64,000 nucleotides of DNA from Sphingobacterium sp. SYP-B4668 (GTDB taxonomy: Bacteria; Bacteroidota; Bacteroidia; Sphingobacteriales; Sphingobacteriaceae), in the NCBI RefSeq assembly GCF_027627455.1, contig NZ_CP115483.1, positions 186,001 to 250,000 of the forward strand. Direction: 5' to 3'. Below are positions 17,868 to 27,654 of the stretch, piece after piece (position 1 is the stretch's first letter; every line of letters starts with the position of its first letter). The notes under the pieces were generated by a model. That model was not told the origin of the DNA. It searched no databases and worked only from the letters and a program-made list of their open reading frames with translations. The position numbers and the translations under genes are program-made.

Positions 17868-19982
17868 TTATTGTTTGCTTCGAATGAAATCTACCATGAT
17901 ATTGGCACTTTCGTCTTTGACATAGTCAAAGTCTACCTTTGGTTGAGGTTGTCCCTCTTTCCATTCCGGCTTGCCATGTAGTTTCAGTTCGGCATTGATG
18001 CGTTTTCTATTCTTAATCTTGTTCTCTTCTCTTTCCTTCTTTAGTTTAGCCTCATTAAGGGTCACTGTAGGAATTGAATCTAATTTGTTGAAGATTTCAA
18101 TGTCTTCCAACAAGAATTTGTATTCCGCTGATTTTTCAGCTCTTTCCTTGTGTATAGCCTCTAGCTTTTTGTTTACTTCTTTTAGATCGGCCACCTTGGA
18201 GAAGGTGCTTGACTTGATTTGATCCCAAGGAAGTGCCGCCGGCTCAGAGCTTTCTCCGAATTTCTCGGCAGAAAATTGAGTTGGGAAGGCGATATCAGGA
18301 CTTACACCTTTGTGCTGTGTACTACTTCCTGTGATTCTGTAGAATTTGCCCATGGTGATATTTATCTGGCCAAATTCTGGTGCTCCATTCGGAGTATCTG
18401 GGTCTTTTTCTCCTTCGGCTTTTAAGAGTAATTTGCTGGTTGCGCTAATGAAACGAGACATTTCTACTGCAGACTGCACAGTTCCTTTTCCGTAACTCTG
18501 AGAACCCAAAATAATCCCTCTACCATAGTCTTGAATGGCTCCAGCAAAGATTTCTGAAGCGGAGGCTGAGAACCTGTTGATGATTACACCAAACGGACCG
18601 CTCCATGCCATTCCAGCGTCGTCGTCGTTGTCGACCTCTATGCGATTGCGAGTGTCGCGGACTTGTACTACTGGCCCTTTGTCTATGAATAGACCTGTCA
18701 GTTCAATAGCCTCCTGTAATGAGCCCCCACCATTATTTCTAAGGTCTAGGATTACAGCATCTACTTTTTCCTGTTTCAAGGAGTCAAGTATCAATTTGAC
18801 ATCACGCGTTGTACTCTTGTAGTTCGGGTCGCGTTTGCGGTACGCGTCGAAATCTATGTAAAATTTAGGGAGATTGATAATTCCTATTTTATAAGATTTG
18901 CCGTCATCACCGGTGACCATTTTGATTTCTTTTTTAGCAGATTCTTCCTCTAGTACTATCTTTTCTCTTTTTAGGGATACGATTTTTGGTTGTGTACTCA
19001 TCTCCTGACCGGCAGGGATTATTTTGAGTCGTACTACCGTACCTTTGGGACCTTTGATTTTTGCAACAGCGGCATCCAATCTCCAGCCTATGATATCTTC
19101 AAATTCGCCTTTGTCACCTTGGGCTACTGCAATGATTTTGTCATTCATGTGTAGGCTCTTGTCCTTGAATGCAGGACCTCCAGGCAATACCTCGGAAATG
19201 GTAACGGCTTCATTGTCAATCATAAGTCTGGCGCCGATGCCTTCGAAGGTGTTGGACATTCCTTCGTTGAAAGCTTGGGCAAATGAAGGGTTGTAATAGG
19301 TCGTATGCGGATCTACAGCGTCAGTCAGCGCTGACATAATAAGTTGAAATGCATCGTTTGAGTTGGTTTTTTTGGCTTGAGAGAGAAGGTTATTGTAACG
19401 CTTACGTAGGGTTTCCTTTTGTTTGGTACTGTCATCCTCTTTGCCGGTACTGCTCAGTCTGAGGTTTAGGAGGTCGTACTTTACACGTTTGGCCCACTGC
19501 TCTTCAGCCTCTTTGTCCGTTTTGAACCACTCCAGCTTCTCTCTATAACCAACATAAGATTCATCTTGACTGAAATCCTGAGGTACATCGATTTGTGTAA
19601 GTGCATATGTCATTCTTTGCAAATATCTCTTCGTGTAGATGTTGAAGATGTGAAATGCTGCCGAAAGATCTCCTTGTTTAAAATCTTGGCTGAGTTCGTT
19701 TTTGTACTGTTGAAACTCGTCTATGTCCGACTGTAGCAGATAATTTCGGCCTTGGTCTATGGATTTGATCAAGTTGTTAAAGACGAGATTCGAAAGCGAA
19801 TCGTTCATGGGGACCTTCTTGTAACTCACGTTTTCCAATAGATTTGCCACTTCTTTCGCTATAATCTCGTGCTGCATGGTTGGTTTTAAACCTCCCTCTC
19901 CCTCCTCTAAATTGACCCTAGGCTTGGCGCCGCAGGCAACGATAGAAATGATAGAAAGAGCAAATACTAGATTTTTGAACAT
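17868..19982 (-). CDS. prc: carboxy-terminal (tail-specific) processing protease
   Basis: About 704 aa from the ATG at 19982, chosen because it starts the lipoprotein-type signal (lipobox SIVACG); an ATG 24 bp upstream is possible. The order is N-terminal helical domain, PDZ domain (GIGARLMIDNEAVTISEVLPGGPAF), S41 peptidase core with the nucleophile in SASASEIFAGAIQDYG and the lysine in QSYGKGTVQ, and a C-terminal DUF3340-like region rich in charged helices. It cleaves envelope proteins at their C-termini. The size matches Prc rather than the shorter CtpA type. Confidence 0.94.
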   Translation of the reverse strand: MFKNLVFALSIISIVACGAKPRVNLEEGEGGLKPTMQHEIIAKEVANLLENVSYKKVPMNDSLSNLVFNNLIKSIDQGRNYLLQSDIDEFQQYKNELSQDFKQGDLSAAFHIFNIYTKRYLQRMTYALTQIDVPQDFSQDESYVGYREKLEWFKTDKEAEEQWAKRVKYDLLNLRLSSTGKEDDSTKQKETLRKRYNNLLSQAKKTNSNDAFQLIMSALTDAVDPHTTYYNPSFAQAFNEGMSNTFEGIGARLMIDNEAVTISEVLPGGPAFKDKSLHMNDKIIAVAQGDKGEFEDIIGWRLDAAVAKIKGPKGTVVRLKIIPAGQEMSTQPKIVSLKREKIVLEEESAKKEIKMVTGDDGKSYKIGIINLPKFYIDFDAYRKRDPNYKSTTRDVKLILDSLKQEKVDAVILDLRNNGGGSLQEAIELTGLFIDKGPVVQVRDTRNRIEVDNDDDAGMAWSGPFGVIINRFSASASEIFAGAIQDYGRGIILGSQSYGKGTVQSAVEMSRFISATSKLLLKAEGEKDPDTPNGAPEFGQINITMGKFYRITGSSTQHKGVSPDIAFPTQFSAEKFGESSEPAALPWDQIKSSTFSKVADLKEVNKKLEAIHKERAEKSAEYKFLLEDIEIFNKLDSIPTVTLNEAKLKKEREENKIKNRKRINAELKLHGKPEWKEGQPQPKVDFDYVKDESANIMVDFIRSKQ

Positions 19983-20302
19983 AAATTTATAGTTGTTAAA
20001 ATTCATTTGTGCTAAACAAAACAGATTGTTCGACTCTTAAACGATAAAAATAGATAAAAATGTATGATATACACACTATGTAAAATAAATATACTAACTA
20101 TTTTACATCAGCTGTCAGCTTTACTTACAAATCTGTGGCATATCCTTATTCCGCTTTCAAACAAAAGCTGTGTTTCGGATGTTTTCATTACGCGGATAAT
20201 TCTTGCATCTTCGAGATAACAGTATGATAGGAGGCTGTAAGTGAGCGGACTTTCTTTAAACGGCTGCGGAATGTAATGGGCGCATGAAATAATTATATAC
20301 AG
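19983..20302. other. divergent intergenic region, prc / dienelactone hydrolase
   Basis: About 320 bp of AT-rich sequence between two outward-facing genes. It must hold both promoters, but I see no clear pair of boxes, hairpin or small gene. Confidence 0.4.
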
Positions 20303-21046
20303 ATGAAAAAAATGTTTTTAATCGTTTTGACGATCGGGGTGGCGGGTGTCACTTCAGCACAATCGACTCCCGTGACCTATCATGATGGTGGCCAGCAGTT
20401 GGATGGTCTTTTAGCTCGTTCTGGCAACTCTGGCCAGGAAGGGGTGTTGATCTTACCAGCTTGGATGGGGATTGATGAAGAATCGAAAACTGCTGCTGAA
20501 GAATTGGCCAAATCGGGTTATATCGCATTCGTGGCGGATATATATGGAACGGGAAAAACCCCGAAAAGTGCATCCGAGGCTGGGAAAATCGCCGGTGAGT
20601 TTAAACAGGATTATCAGCTTTACCAAAGGAGGATTCGAGTAGCACTTGATCAATTGGTTAAGCAGGGGGCAAATCCTCAAAAAATAGCCGTTATAGGATA
20701 TTGTTTTGGAGGCACAGGGGCCTTAGAAGCTGCTCGGGGAGGTTTGCCTATCGTTGGTGCTGTATCTATCCACGGGGGACTAAGTAAGGGGATGCGACCC
20801 AATGGTCCAATAGCTACCAAAGTTTTGGTTTTGCATGGAGCAGCAGATGCTAGTGTTTCGCAAAGCGATATCGAAGCCCTTCATCAAGAACTGGATGAGA
20901 GCAAGGTTGACTGGCAAATGATTTACTACGCCGACAGCAAGCATACTTTTACCAATCCTGCATCCAAGGACTACAACGAAATTGCTGCAAGGCGTTCATG
21001 GAAACATCTATTGCTCTTTTTGAGGGAGGTACTAAATGGTGAGTAG
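20303..21046 (+). CDS. secreted dienelactone hydrolase family protein
   Basis: A 247-aa alpha/beta hydrolase with a signal peptide (ending TSAQ), so it works in the periplasm. The catalytic triad of the dienelactone hydrolase type is complete: Cys in IGYCFGG, Asp in LHGAADASV and His in DSKHTF. The segment EGVLILPAWMGIDEESKTAAEELAKSGYIAFVADIYG is also typical. True dienelactone hydrolysis is unlikely in the periplasm; a general esterase is more probable. It ends 5 bp before the convergent TPR gene. Confidence 0.88.
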   Translation: MKKMFLIVLTIGVAGVTSAQSTPVTYHDGGQQLDGLLARSGNSGQEGVLILPAWMGIDEESKTAAEELAKSGYIAFVADIYGTGKTPKSASEAGKIAGEFKQDYQLYQRRIRVALDQLVKQGANPQKIAVIGYCFGGTGALEAARGGLPIVGAVSIHGGLSKGMRPNGPIATKVLVLHGAADASVSQSDIEALHQELDESKVDWQMIYYADSKHTFTNPASKDYNEIAARRSWKHLLLFLREVLNGE

Positions 21047-21051
21047 GCTCG

Positions 21052-22161
21052 TTATTTAAACAATTCTGCCCGCAATGCCCAGTATTTCTCAAGAGATTCC
21101 TTTGCCGAATTATAGTCTTTGAGTTTCATGTAGAGCTCACCAATTTTGTTTTCCACGGCCAGTTGCAAGAGTTTGTTATCCTCTTTTTCTGCGAGTATGC
21201 GTGCATTTAGAAATTCGTTTTTGGAAACTTTGAGATTGCCGTCATCGAATTTAGATTCCGCTAGCATGTATTCCAGTTCGGCAAGTTCACCGGGAAGACT
21301 CTTTTTCTCGGCTAGTTCTCGCGCTTGCAATAAGAACCATTGTGCTTGGGTGTGCTTTTTTTGCATCTGGTAAATCATTGCCAGTTGCTCCCAAGCCAAT
21401 ATTTTGCCCTCGTATGAACGAGTTTTATTGTACAGGGGGATTGCTCTTCGTATAATGGTCTGCTCAGCAGCTTTAAAATCTCTATCAAAGGCTTGAATTG
21501 TTGCAATTTTGACAAGGGAGTTGGCTTGCTCTAGGTAAGTTTTATTATTAACCGCTTTTTTATAATACTGTTCTTGAAAGTTGGCCGCCTCTTCATATTT
21601 TCGGTTGAACAGGTATAAATTGGCCAAGTTGAATTGTATGATGGCCATGTCATTTTGATTGTCGGCACGCTGTACGACAGCCAGCGCTTCGTGTAGCTGG
21701 TCTAAAGCCTTGGTGTAAGCCCCGTTTTTGATAGAGTTCAACGCATACTCATTCAATAATCCATACAAAGTCTGTAGGTTTTCCGCATTTTTGTGCTGTT
21801 GGATGATAGTTTCCCACTGCTCAGGATTGGACGGTATTGGTGTCAATAAGGGGTATAGATTGGCTGCATTTGACGTTGGCTTGAAATCGGTCACGAACCG
21901 CTGAAAGGTTAGGGCTATAGCAATCGTATCGGAAAAGTTTCTTTTCGATTGGTATTGATCATGGAGAATCTCTTCCATGGTACGAGGTGGGGGCAAGAAA
22001 TAGACTTGCGGACCTATTCCTGCAAAGTCAGGGTTGTATTTCGTTATGTATCCCGAGGGATCGACTTGGCCTTCTTTTTGTGCAAAGACTTCCTTCTTGA
22101 ATGCCGTCAGTCCTATTGTCAAGGCTATCATTGGGATTACCTTCAGTATGTTTATGCTCAT
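21052..22161 (-). CDS. secreted TPR-repeat protein
   Basis: About 369 aa from the ATG at 22161, which begins the signal peptide (ending EVFAQ). The frame extends upstream to 22224, overlapping the divergent rarA leader, so I prefer the shorter form. From about residue 130 there are several tetratricopeptide repeats (ALDQLHEALAVVQRADNQNDMAIIQFNLANLYLF, EEAANFQEQYYKKAV, AQWFLLQARELAEKKS). TPRs mediate protein contacts; partners are unknown. An N-terminal region of about 100 residues has no recognised fold. Confidence 0.82.
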   Translation of the reverse strand: MSINILKVIPMIALTIGLTAFKKEVFAQKEGQVDPSGYITKYNPDFAGIGPQVYFLPPPRTMEEILHDQYQSKRNFSDTIAIALTFQRFVTDFKPTSNAANLYPLLTPIPSNPEQWETIIQQHKNAENLQTLYGLLNEYALNSIKNGAYTKALDQLHEALAVVQRADNQNDMAIIQFNLANLYLFNRKYEEAANFQEQYYKKAVNNKTYLEQANSLVKIATIQAFDRDFKAAEQTIIRRAIPLYNKTRSYEGKILAWEQLAMIYQMQKKHTQAQWFLLQARELAEKKSLPGELAELEYMLAESKFDDGNLKVSKNEFLNARILAEKEDNKLLQLAVENKIGELYMKLKDYNSAKESLEKYWALRAELFK

Positions 22162-22251
22162 AAATTCTCTAATTCCAGACTTAACTAAATTAAGTAAAGT
22201 TATCCTTATCCGTTGAAAGTCCATGAAAAATCTGTTAAGTTTGTTTTAGTC

Positions 22252-23532
22252 ATGGCAACACGAATTCCATTAGCAGAACGAATGCGCCCTCAAAATATTG
22301 TAGAATATGTAGGGCAGGAACATATTGTAGGTGAGGGGGCGGTATTACGGAATGCCCTTGAACAAGGTAATATCCCATCGATGATTCTTTGGGGGCCTCC
22401 AGGTGTGGGAAAAACTACCCTTGCCCTTTTAATGGCTAAATCACTCGGTCGACCCTTTTTCAGCCTGAGTGCCATACAGTCTGGTGTCAAAGATATTCGT
22501 GAGGTGATTGAAAAGGCCAGTCAATTGATGAAGTTCAACCAAGAGCAACCTATTCTTTTTATCGATGAGATCCATAGATTTTCGAAGTCGCAACAAGATT
22601 CATTATTGGGTGCAGTAGAACGTGGCCTAGTGACATTGATAGGTGCGACAACTGAAAATCCCTCGTTTGAGGTGATTTCGGCCTTGTTGTCTCGGTGTCA
22701 AGTATATGTGCTGAAGCACCTGACTGAAGAAGAGCTAATCGGTATCATCAACATGGCGCTGCGTGAAGATGATTTTCTAAAGCAAGATAAGATTGATGTA
22801 AAAGAATATGAGGCACTTTTGCGGCTTTCTGGCGGTGATGCCCGTAAACTACTTAATGTCCTAGAACTCGTCGTCAATGCCTCTCTGACTCTGTCTAAGC
22901 CGATTACGAATGAATTTGTGCTTAAACAGGTCCAGCAGAATATGGCTATATATGACAAAACGGGTGAGCAGCATTATGATATTATTTCGGCATTTATTAA
23001 ATCTATCCGAGGCAGCGATCCCAACGCTGCGATTTATTGGTTAGCACGCATGATTGAGGGGGGAGAAGATCCTTCTTTTATTGCCCGGAGACTACTAATC
23101 CTAGCTTCTGAAGATGTGGGGAACGCGAATCCAAATGCTTTGCTGCTCGCTAACAATTGTTTTCAGGCGGTGAATGTCATCGGTTGGCCCGAGTCTCGTA
23201 TCATCCTTGCGCAGACCGTTACTTATTTGGCAAGCTCGGCCAAAAGCAATGCTTCTTATGAAGCAATCAATAAAGCTCAGGCGCTTGTGAAGCAGACAGG
23301 AGATCTCTCTGTGCCATTGCATCTGCGCAATGCTCCAACAAAGTTGATGAAGGAGCTTAATTATGGAACCGAATACAAATATTCCCATGCCTACCCGGGT
23401 AATTTCGTAGAGCAAGAGTTTATGCCTGAAGCTGTCAAAGGGGTGCTATTGTATGATCCAGGTAAAAATTCGGCTGAAGACAAGTTGAGACAGTCTCTTA
23501 AAGAGAAGTGGAAAAATAAATACGGGTACTAG
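22252..23532 (+). CDS. rarA: replication-associated recombination protein A
   Basis: About 426 aa from the ATG at 22252, which starts the canonical N-terminus (ATRIPLAERMRPQ). RarA (MgsA) is a clamp-loader-like AAA+ ATPase that acts at stalled forks and interacts with SSB. Visible parts are GQEHIVG, Walker A GPPGVGKT, Walker B FIDEIHRFSKSQQDSLL, sensor 1 GATTENPSFEV, and the C-terminal tetramerisation domain (SAFIKSIRGSDPNAAIYWLARMIEGGEDP, ASEDVGNANP). Length is normal. Confidence 0.96.
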   Translation: MATRIPLAERMRPQNIVEYVGQEHIVGEGAVLRNALEQGNIPSMILWGPPGVGKTTLALLMAKSLGRPFFSLSAIQSGVKDIREVIEKASQLMKFNQEQPILFIDEIHRFSKSQQDSLLGAVERGLVTLIGATTENPSFEVISALLSRCQVYVLKHLTEEELIGIINMALREDDFLKQDKIDVKEYEALLRLSGGDARKLLNVLELVVNASLTLSKPITNEFVLKQVQQNMAIYDKTGEQHYDIISAFIKSIRGSDPNAAIYWLARMIEGGEDPSFIARRLLILASEDVGNANPNALLLANNCFQAVNVIGWPESRIILAQTVTYLASSAKSNASYEAINKAQALVKQTGDLSVPLHLRNAPTKLMKELNYGTEYKYSHAYPGNFVEQEFMPEAVKGVLLYDPGKNSAEDKLRQSLKEKWKNKYGY

Positions 23533-23665
23533 GTCTCTCGCTCTTTTAACGCGATTTCTTATCTATATGGTCTACCAATGTGATAGAGGATAAGGGTATA
23601 AGAACACACATCATCACAGGTATATGTTGGATATCAAGGCAAGTTTATCTAGCTTTGCAGCATAC

Positions 23666-24277
23666 ATGGGTTTACATTCTTTTACAGCAATAGATTTTGA
23701 GTTGGCTACAGCAGCCTATAACAGCGTATGTTCTGTGGGAATTGTCTGTGTCGAAAATGGCGTTATTACAGATGAATTCTACAGTTTGGTCAAGCCTCCT
23801 CGCAATGAGTATATGTGGCAGACTACACGTGTACATGGTATCAAGGCCAAGAATACTGCAGATGCGCCTAGCTTTGAAGAAATTTATCCTAAGATTAAGG
23901 AGCTCTTGAAGGGGCAGAAAATGGTCGCACATAACGAGAAGTTTGACCGGGAGGTTCTGTCCAAGACGATGAGATCCTACAATCTTGATTATCGAGAATT
24001 GCACCTGCCGGTGATGTGGGAGTGTACCAGCAAGATCTACAAAGAGAAGGGTTTTAAAAAGACTAAGCTTAATCTGTGTTGCGAAATCATGGGAATAGCC
24101 CTAAATCATCACGAAGCGTTATCTGATGCTAAAGCTGCAGCTTTTTTGTACTTAAAACAAGAGGAAGTTACGCCCAATTTGATTGAACTTCACTTTCCGT
24201 CAGTCGTTGTGGAAGCTGTTCAAAATGTTCCTGCTCAAGATGGGAGTGGACCTGGCGCTGATACAACCGATATATAG
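23666..24277 (+). CDS. DEDDh 3'-5' exonuclease (DnaQ/epsilon-like)
   Basis: About 203 aa from the ATG at 23666, just before the first catalytic motif; an upstream ATG at 23624 would add 14 residues. The exonuclease motifs are present: DFE in AIDFELA (ExoI), HNEKFDREVL (ExoII) and HHEALSDAKAAA with the ExoIII His/Asp. The domain fills most of the protein, followed by an acidic tail. It is probably a repair exonuclease or a proofreading subunit of PolIII; the absence of a BRCT or polymerase domain leaves this open. Confidence 0.88.
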   Translation: MGLHSFTAIDFELATAAYNSVCSVGIVCVENGVITDEFYSLVKPPRNEYMWQTTRVHGIKAKNTADAPSFEEIYPKIKELLKGQKMVAHNEKFDREVLSKTMRSYNLDYRELHLPVMWECTSKIYKEKGFKKTKLNLCCEIMGIALNHHEALSDAKAAAFLYLKQEEVTPNLIELHFPSVVVEAVQNVPAQDGSGPGADTTDI

Positions 24278-24374
24278 CGTATGTACATTATGTATTCGGA
24301 TGGTCATATGTAACGCCAATCTGCAATACGAAGACTTGGTGTAATATACAATTTAATAAAATAACGTCTTTACC

Positions 24375-25319
24375 ATGGACAAAAAGATATATATCGCTGG
24401 CCACCGTGGGATGGTAGGTTCGGCTATCGAACGCGTTTTGCGCGCCAAAGGTTATACCAATATTATAGGCCGGAGCAGCAAAGAGCTCGATCTACGTAAT
24501 CAACAGCAAGTAGATGCATTTTTTGAAGAAGAGCGACCAGATATCGTCATTGATGCCGCCGCGCGAGTAGGTGGAATCTTGGCGAATAATACTTATCCCT
24601 ATCAGTTCTTGATGGAGAATTTGCAAATCCAAAATAATTTAATCGATGCATCTTTGCAGACAGGGGTGGATAAGTTCATTTTTTTGGGAAGCTCTTGTAT
24701 CTATCCGAAGTTTGCTCCTCAGCCCTTAAAGGAAAGCTCGTTATTGACCGACACCTTAGAACCTACGAATGAGGCTTATGCCATTGCCAAGATTGCAGGG
24801 GTCAAAGCAGTGGAAGCGGTTCGTAAACAGTATGGCAAGGACTATGTAAGTCTGATGCCTACTAATCTGTATGGTATTCATGATAATTTTGACTTAACCA
24901 GCTCCCATGTATTGCCGGCTATGATTCGAAAGTTTCACGAGGCGAAGTTGGCTGGAGATGTGCCGGTCAATTTGTGGGGGTCGGGTACACCGCTACGCGA
25001 GTTTTTATTTGTAGATGATCTTGCCGAAGCAGCTATTTTTGCGTTGGAAAACGTTCTGCCAGATGATCTTTATAATGTGGGTACAGGTCAGGACTTGACG
25101 ATAAAGGACTTGGCGTCTTGTATTCAAGAAATTGTGGGGCACAAAGGTGAGATTCGTTGGGATTCTAGTAAGCCAGATGGTACGCCACGAAAACTGATGG
25201 ATGTATCTAAAATGCATGCTTTGGGCTGGCAACACCAAGTTGAACTTCGCGACGGGATCCAGCGGACGTACAATTGGTTTTTAGATAATCAGGATAATTT
25301 TAAGGAAGTAAAATTGTAG
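24375..25319 (+). CDS. fcl: GDP-L-fucose synthase
   Basis: A 314-aa short-chain dehydrogenase (GMER). It converts GDP-4-keto-6-deoxymannose to GDP-L-fucose by 3,5-epimerisation and NADPH reduction. Markers are GHRGMVGSAI (NADP loop), SSCIYPKFAPQP, the catalytic YAIAK, LMPTNLYG and HVLPAMIRKFHEAK. The producing dehydratase Gmd is the next gene, although the order fcl-gmd is reversed relative to the pathway. Start and length are standard. Confidence 0.96.
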   Translation: MDKKIYIAGHRGMVGSAIERVLRAKGYTNIIGRSSKELDLRNQQQVDAFFEEERPDIVIDAAARVGGILANNTYPYQFLMENLQIQNNLIDASLQTGVDKFIFLGSSCIYPKFAPQPLKESSLLTDTLEPTNEAYAIAKIAGVKAVEAVRKQYGKDYVSLMPTNLYGIHDNFDLTSSHVLPAMIRKFHEAKLAGDVPVNLWGSGTPLREFLFVDDLAEAAIFALENVLPDDLYNVGTGQDLTIKDLASCIQEIVGHKGEIRWDSSKPDGTPRKLMDVSKMHALGWQHQVELRDGIQRTYNWFLDNQDNFKEVKL

Positions 25320-25450
25320 TTTTGTACGATATAGTGATGTCGCTGTCGCGTGTCTAAATCAGGGAGTGAGGGTGTTGATTTAGGTAGTCTTGTAATACAC
25401 AAATATGGTAGCGTGGAGTCGACTCGGACAGACTGGGGGACGCTGGTCAC

Positions 25451-25560
25451 AGAAAATAATAATTAGATGAAACCGAGTGGTAAATAATATTAAAATGTGA
25501 GAAATATTAATTTACCGGAGCTCTCATCAACAATTAAAAAGAAAATAATTAGATGAAAAC
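25451..25560 (+). repeat. duplicated gmd leader with a six-codon ORF
   Basis: The block AGAAAATAATAATTAGATGA (25451-25470) recurs at 25540-25557 with one AAT removed, and there the ATG is the gmd start. In the first copy the ATG (25467) opens MKPSGK and stops at 25487. Both copies extend into AAA after the ATG. Confidence 0.6.
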
Positions 25561-26692
25561 AGCATTAATCACAGGCATTACCGGGCAAGATGGTGCATAT
25601 TTGGCTGAATTGCTTTTGGAAAAAGGCTATATGGTCCATGGTATCAAACGTCGATCATCGCTTTTTAATACGGATCGTATCGATCATTTATATCAAGATC
25701 CACACCAGCCGCATCAGCGATTGAAGCTTCATTATGGAGATTTGACCGACTCCATGAATTTGACGCGGATTATCAAAGAGACCCAACCTGATGAGATTTA
25801 CAACCTCGCTGCCATGAGCCACGTGAAGGTAAGTTTTGATACACCAGAATATACTGCCAATGCGGACGGTATCGGTACGTTACGGATTTTAGAAGCTGTG
25901 CGTTTGTTGGGTTTGGAAAAAAAGACCAAGATTTATCAGGCGTCTACTTCGGAATTATATGGTTTGGTGCAAGCGGTTCCGCAGTCTGAGAATACGCCAT
26001 TCTATCCAAGGTCGCCGTATGCTGTCGCTAAGATGTATGCTTATTGGATAACGGTCAATTATCGGGAAGCTTATGGTATGTTTGCGTGTAACGGTATCTT
26101 GTTCAATCATGAATCCCCACTGCGCGGCGAGACTTTTGTGACGCGTAAGATTACGCGCGCAGTGGCGAAGATTGCTTTGGGACTACAGGAAAAGTTGTAT
26201 ATGGGTAATCTGGATGCCCGTCGAGATTGGGGACATGCTAAAGATTATGTCGAGGCTATGTACTTGATTCTCCAACAAGAGCAGCCTGAGGATTTTGTTA
26301 TCGCGACAGGAGTGACAACCCCCGTTCGTGATTTTATACGGATGGCATTTGCTGAAATCGGATTTCATATCCGATTCGAAGGTACTGGAGTGGATGAAGT
26401 GGGAATATTAGACCATATCGACGCGACCATTGCTGGTCCTTTACTCCAAGGGTATACACCGACTGTACAACTCGGTGACGTATTAATCCACGTAGACCCA
26501 ACCTACTTTCGTCCTACAGAAGTTGATTTGCTTATTGGAGATCCTACTAAAGCCAATACCAAGCTTGGGTGGAAGCCTAAGTATGATTTGGTGGGACTCG
26601 TTCAGGAGATGGTCGCTTCTGATGTAGCGTTGTTCAAGAAAGACTGTGAATTATTGAAAGCAGGCCACAAAGTCGTGAATCAATCCGAATAG
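25553..26692 (+). CDS. gmd: GDP-mannose 4,6-dehydratase
   Basis: A 379-aa SDR enzyme. It turns GDP-mannose into GDP-4-keto-6-deoxymannose, feeding the upstream fcl. The N-terminal [26 protein letters not shown], catalytic [10 protein letters not shown] and the [21 protein letters not shown] segment are characteristic. A substrate/cofactor segment [16 protein letters not shown] follows. The length is slightly above average. It ends at a hairpin, so the following genes probably have their own promoter. Confidence 0.97.
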   Translation: MKTALITGITGQDGAYLAELLLEKGYMVHGIKRRSSLFNTDRIDHLYQDPHQPHQRLKLHYGDLTDSMNLTRIIKETQPDEIYNLAAMSHVKVSFDTPEYTANADGIGTLRILEAVRLLGLEKKTKIYQASTSELYGLVQAVPQSENTPFYPRSPYAVAKMYAYWITVNYREAYGMFACNGILFNHESPLRGETFVTRKITRAVAKIALGLQEKLYMGNLDARRDWGHAKDYVEAMYLILQQEQPEDFVIATGVTTPVRDFIRMAFAEIGFHIRFEGTGVDEVGILDHIDATIAGPLLQGYTPTVQLGDVLIHVDPTYFRPTEVDLLIGDPTKANTKLGWKPKYDLVGLVQEMVASDVALFKKDCELLKAGHKVVNQSE

Positions 26693-26719
26693 TGACTTCC
26701 ATTATTTCTAAATAGGATT

Positions 26720-26747
26720 AAAAGCCAGTGGTTTGCCGCTGGCTTTT
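26720..26747 (+). terminator. intrinsic terminator after gmd
   Basis: A 12-bp stem with one G-U pair (26720-26731 with 26736-26747), a 4-nt loop and T's inside the right arm. Confidence 0.75.
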
Positions 26748-26936
26748 GCATTTGTCCCCCCCGATGTCCCCCTAAAGGGTAGGTACTTTGTCTAATGCCA
26801 ATCTGTATATTTGCTCTTCATCTACCTATGGTGGGTCGCTTGGCCTCCGCTTTCTCTTTTTAAGGTGTTTTCAAATCCAATGTGAGCGGAGGCAGGTGTC
26901 CATCATTTAGATTGTTTTATGTAAATAAATGAAGTT

Positions 26937-27431
26937 GTGATTTTATTAGTTGTTCTTATTGTTTTGATGCTCATTGCAAGCTGTACCTATTATTTGTATT
27001 GCCGTTCTTTCAGACACAATTTTCATAAATACTTAGAAGTGCATCTGGAGTATAGGCTGTTGGACAAAGGACAGCTTAGCGCTGGGCAGCGTCGGTCTGA
27101 TACCCGTTGCTTTGGGTCGCTTATCTTCTATGTTTCAACGAAAGAGGGTAATAGCTTTGATCAGGTATATATCACCAAATTAGAGATGGAACACAGACAT
27201 GTTAGGCTGAACAGTTTTTCGACCATAGAATTGTTATTTCCTGATGGGCATACGGATAGCTATCCGCATTCTATTGGTTTTAGTATGAGCAAGCGAGCAA
27301 TGTTGAAGACCAGTTTAGAGCACTCCCGTGTCAATTTTACGGGATATTATTATGGCTTGGATGAAGAGCGGGTCTATTTTGATGCTTCTGCGACGATCCC
27401 TGAAGAGGGCGCTTGGGGTTTTGTGATATAA
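26937..27431 (+). CDS. membrane-anchored protein, unknown family (paralogue of 29020-29526)
   Basis: A 164-aa product read from a GTG at 26937; no in-frame ATG precedes it. The GTG overlaps the stop of a minimal ATGAAGTTGTGA ORF at 26929-26940, so a frame change at the start is possible. One N-terminal transmembrane helix (ILLVVLIVLMLIASC) is followed by a basic stretch and a 130-residue domain with CFGSLIFYVSTKEG, FDQVYITKLEMEHRHVRL and SIGFSMSKRAML. This domain recurs in the gene at 29020. The positive-inside rule puts it in the cytosol; IASC also resembles a lipobox, which would argue the opposite. Function unknown. Confidence 0.65.
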   Translation: MILLVVLIVLMLIASCTYYLYCRSFRHNFHKYLEVHLEYRLLDKGQLSAGQRRSDTRCFGSLIFYVSTKEGNSFDQVYITKLEMEHRHVRLNSFSTIELLFPDGHTDSYPHSIGFSMSKRAMLKTSLEHSRVNFTGYYYGLDEERVYFDASATIPEEGAWGFVI

Positions 27432-27654
27432 GCTTCCAACAGTCATAAATCTTCGTAACTTTAACCCAAGCGTATCTGCTAGGTTATAGCAGTTGTGAAT
27501 TTACTTAAGTTGCCTGAAATATGGAAACATTTGAGGGAGATGCCTTTTCTTTGCCGCTTGTCGCGGGAAGAATACGCTAATTGTGGGTATTGCTGTACGC
27601 TAGGCATATTTTTTGCTTATGTACATAACGAATCAGATAAAAATACAACGATAA

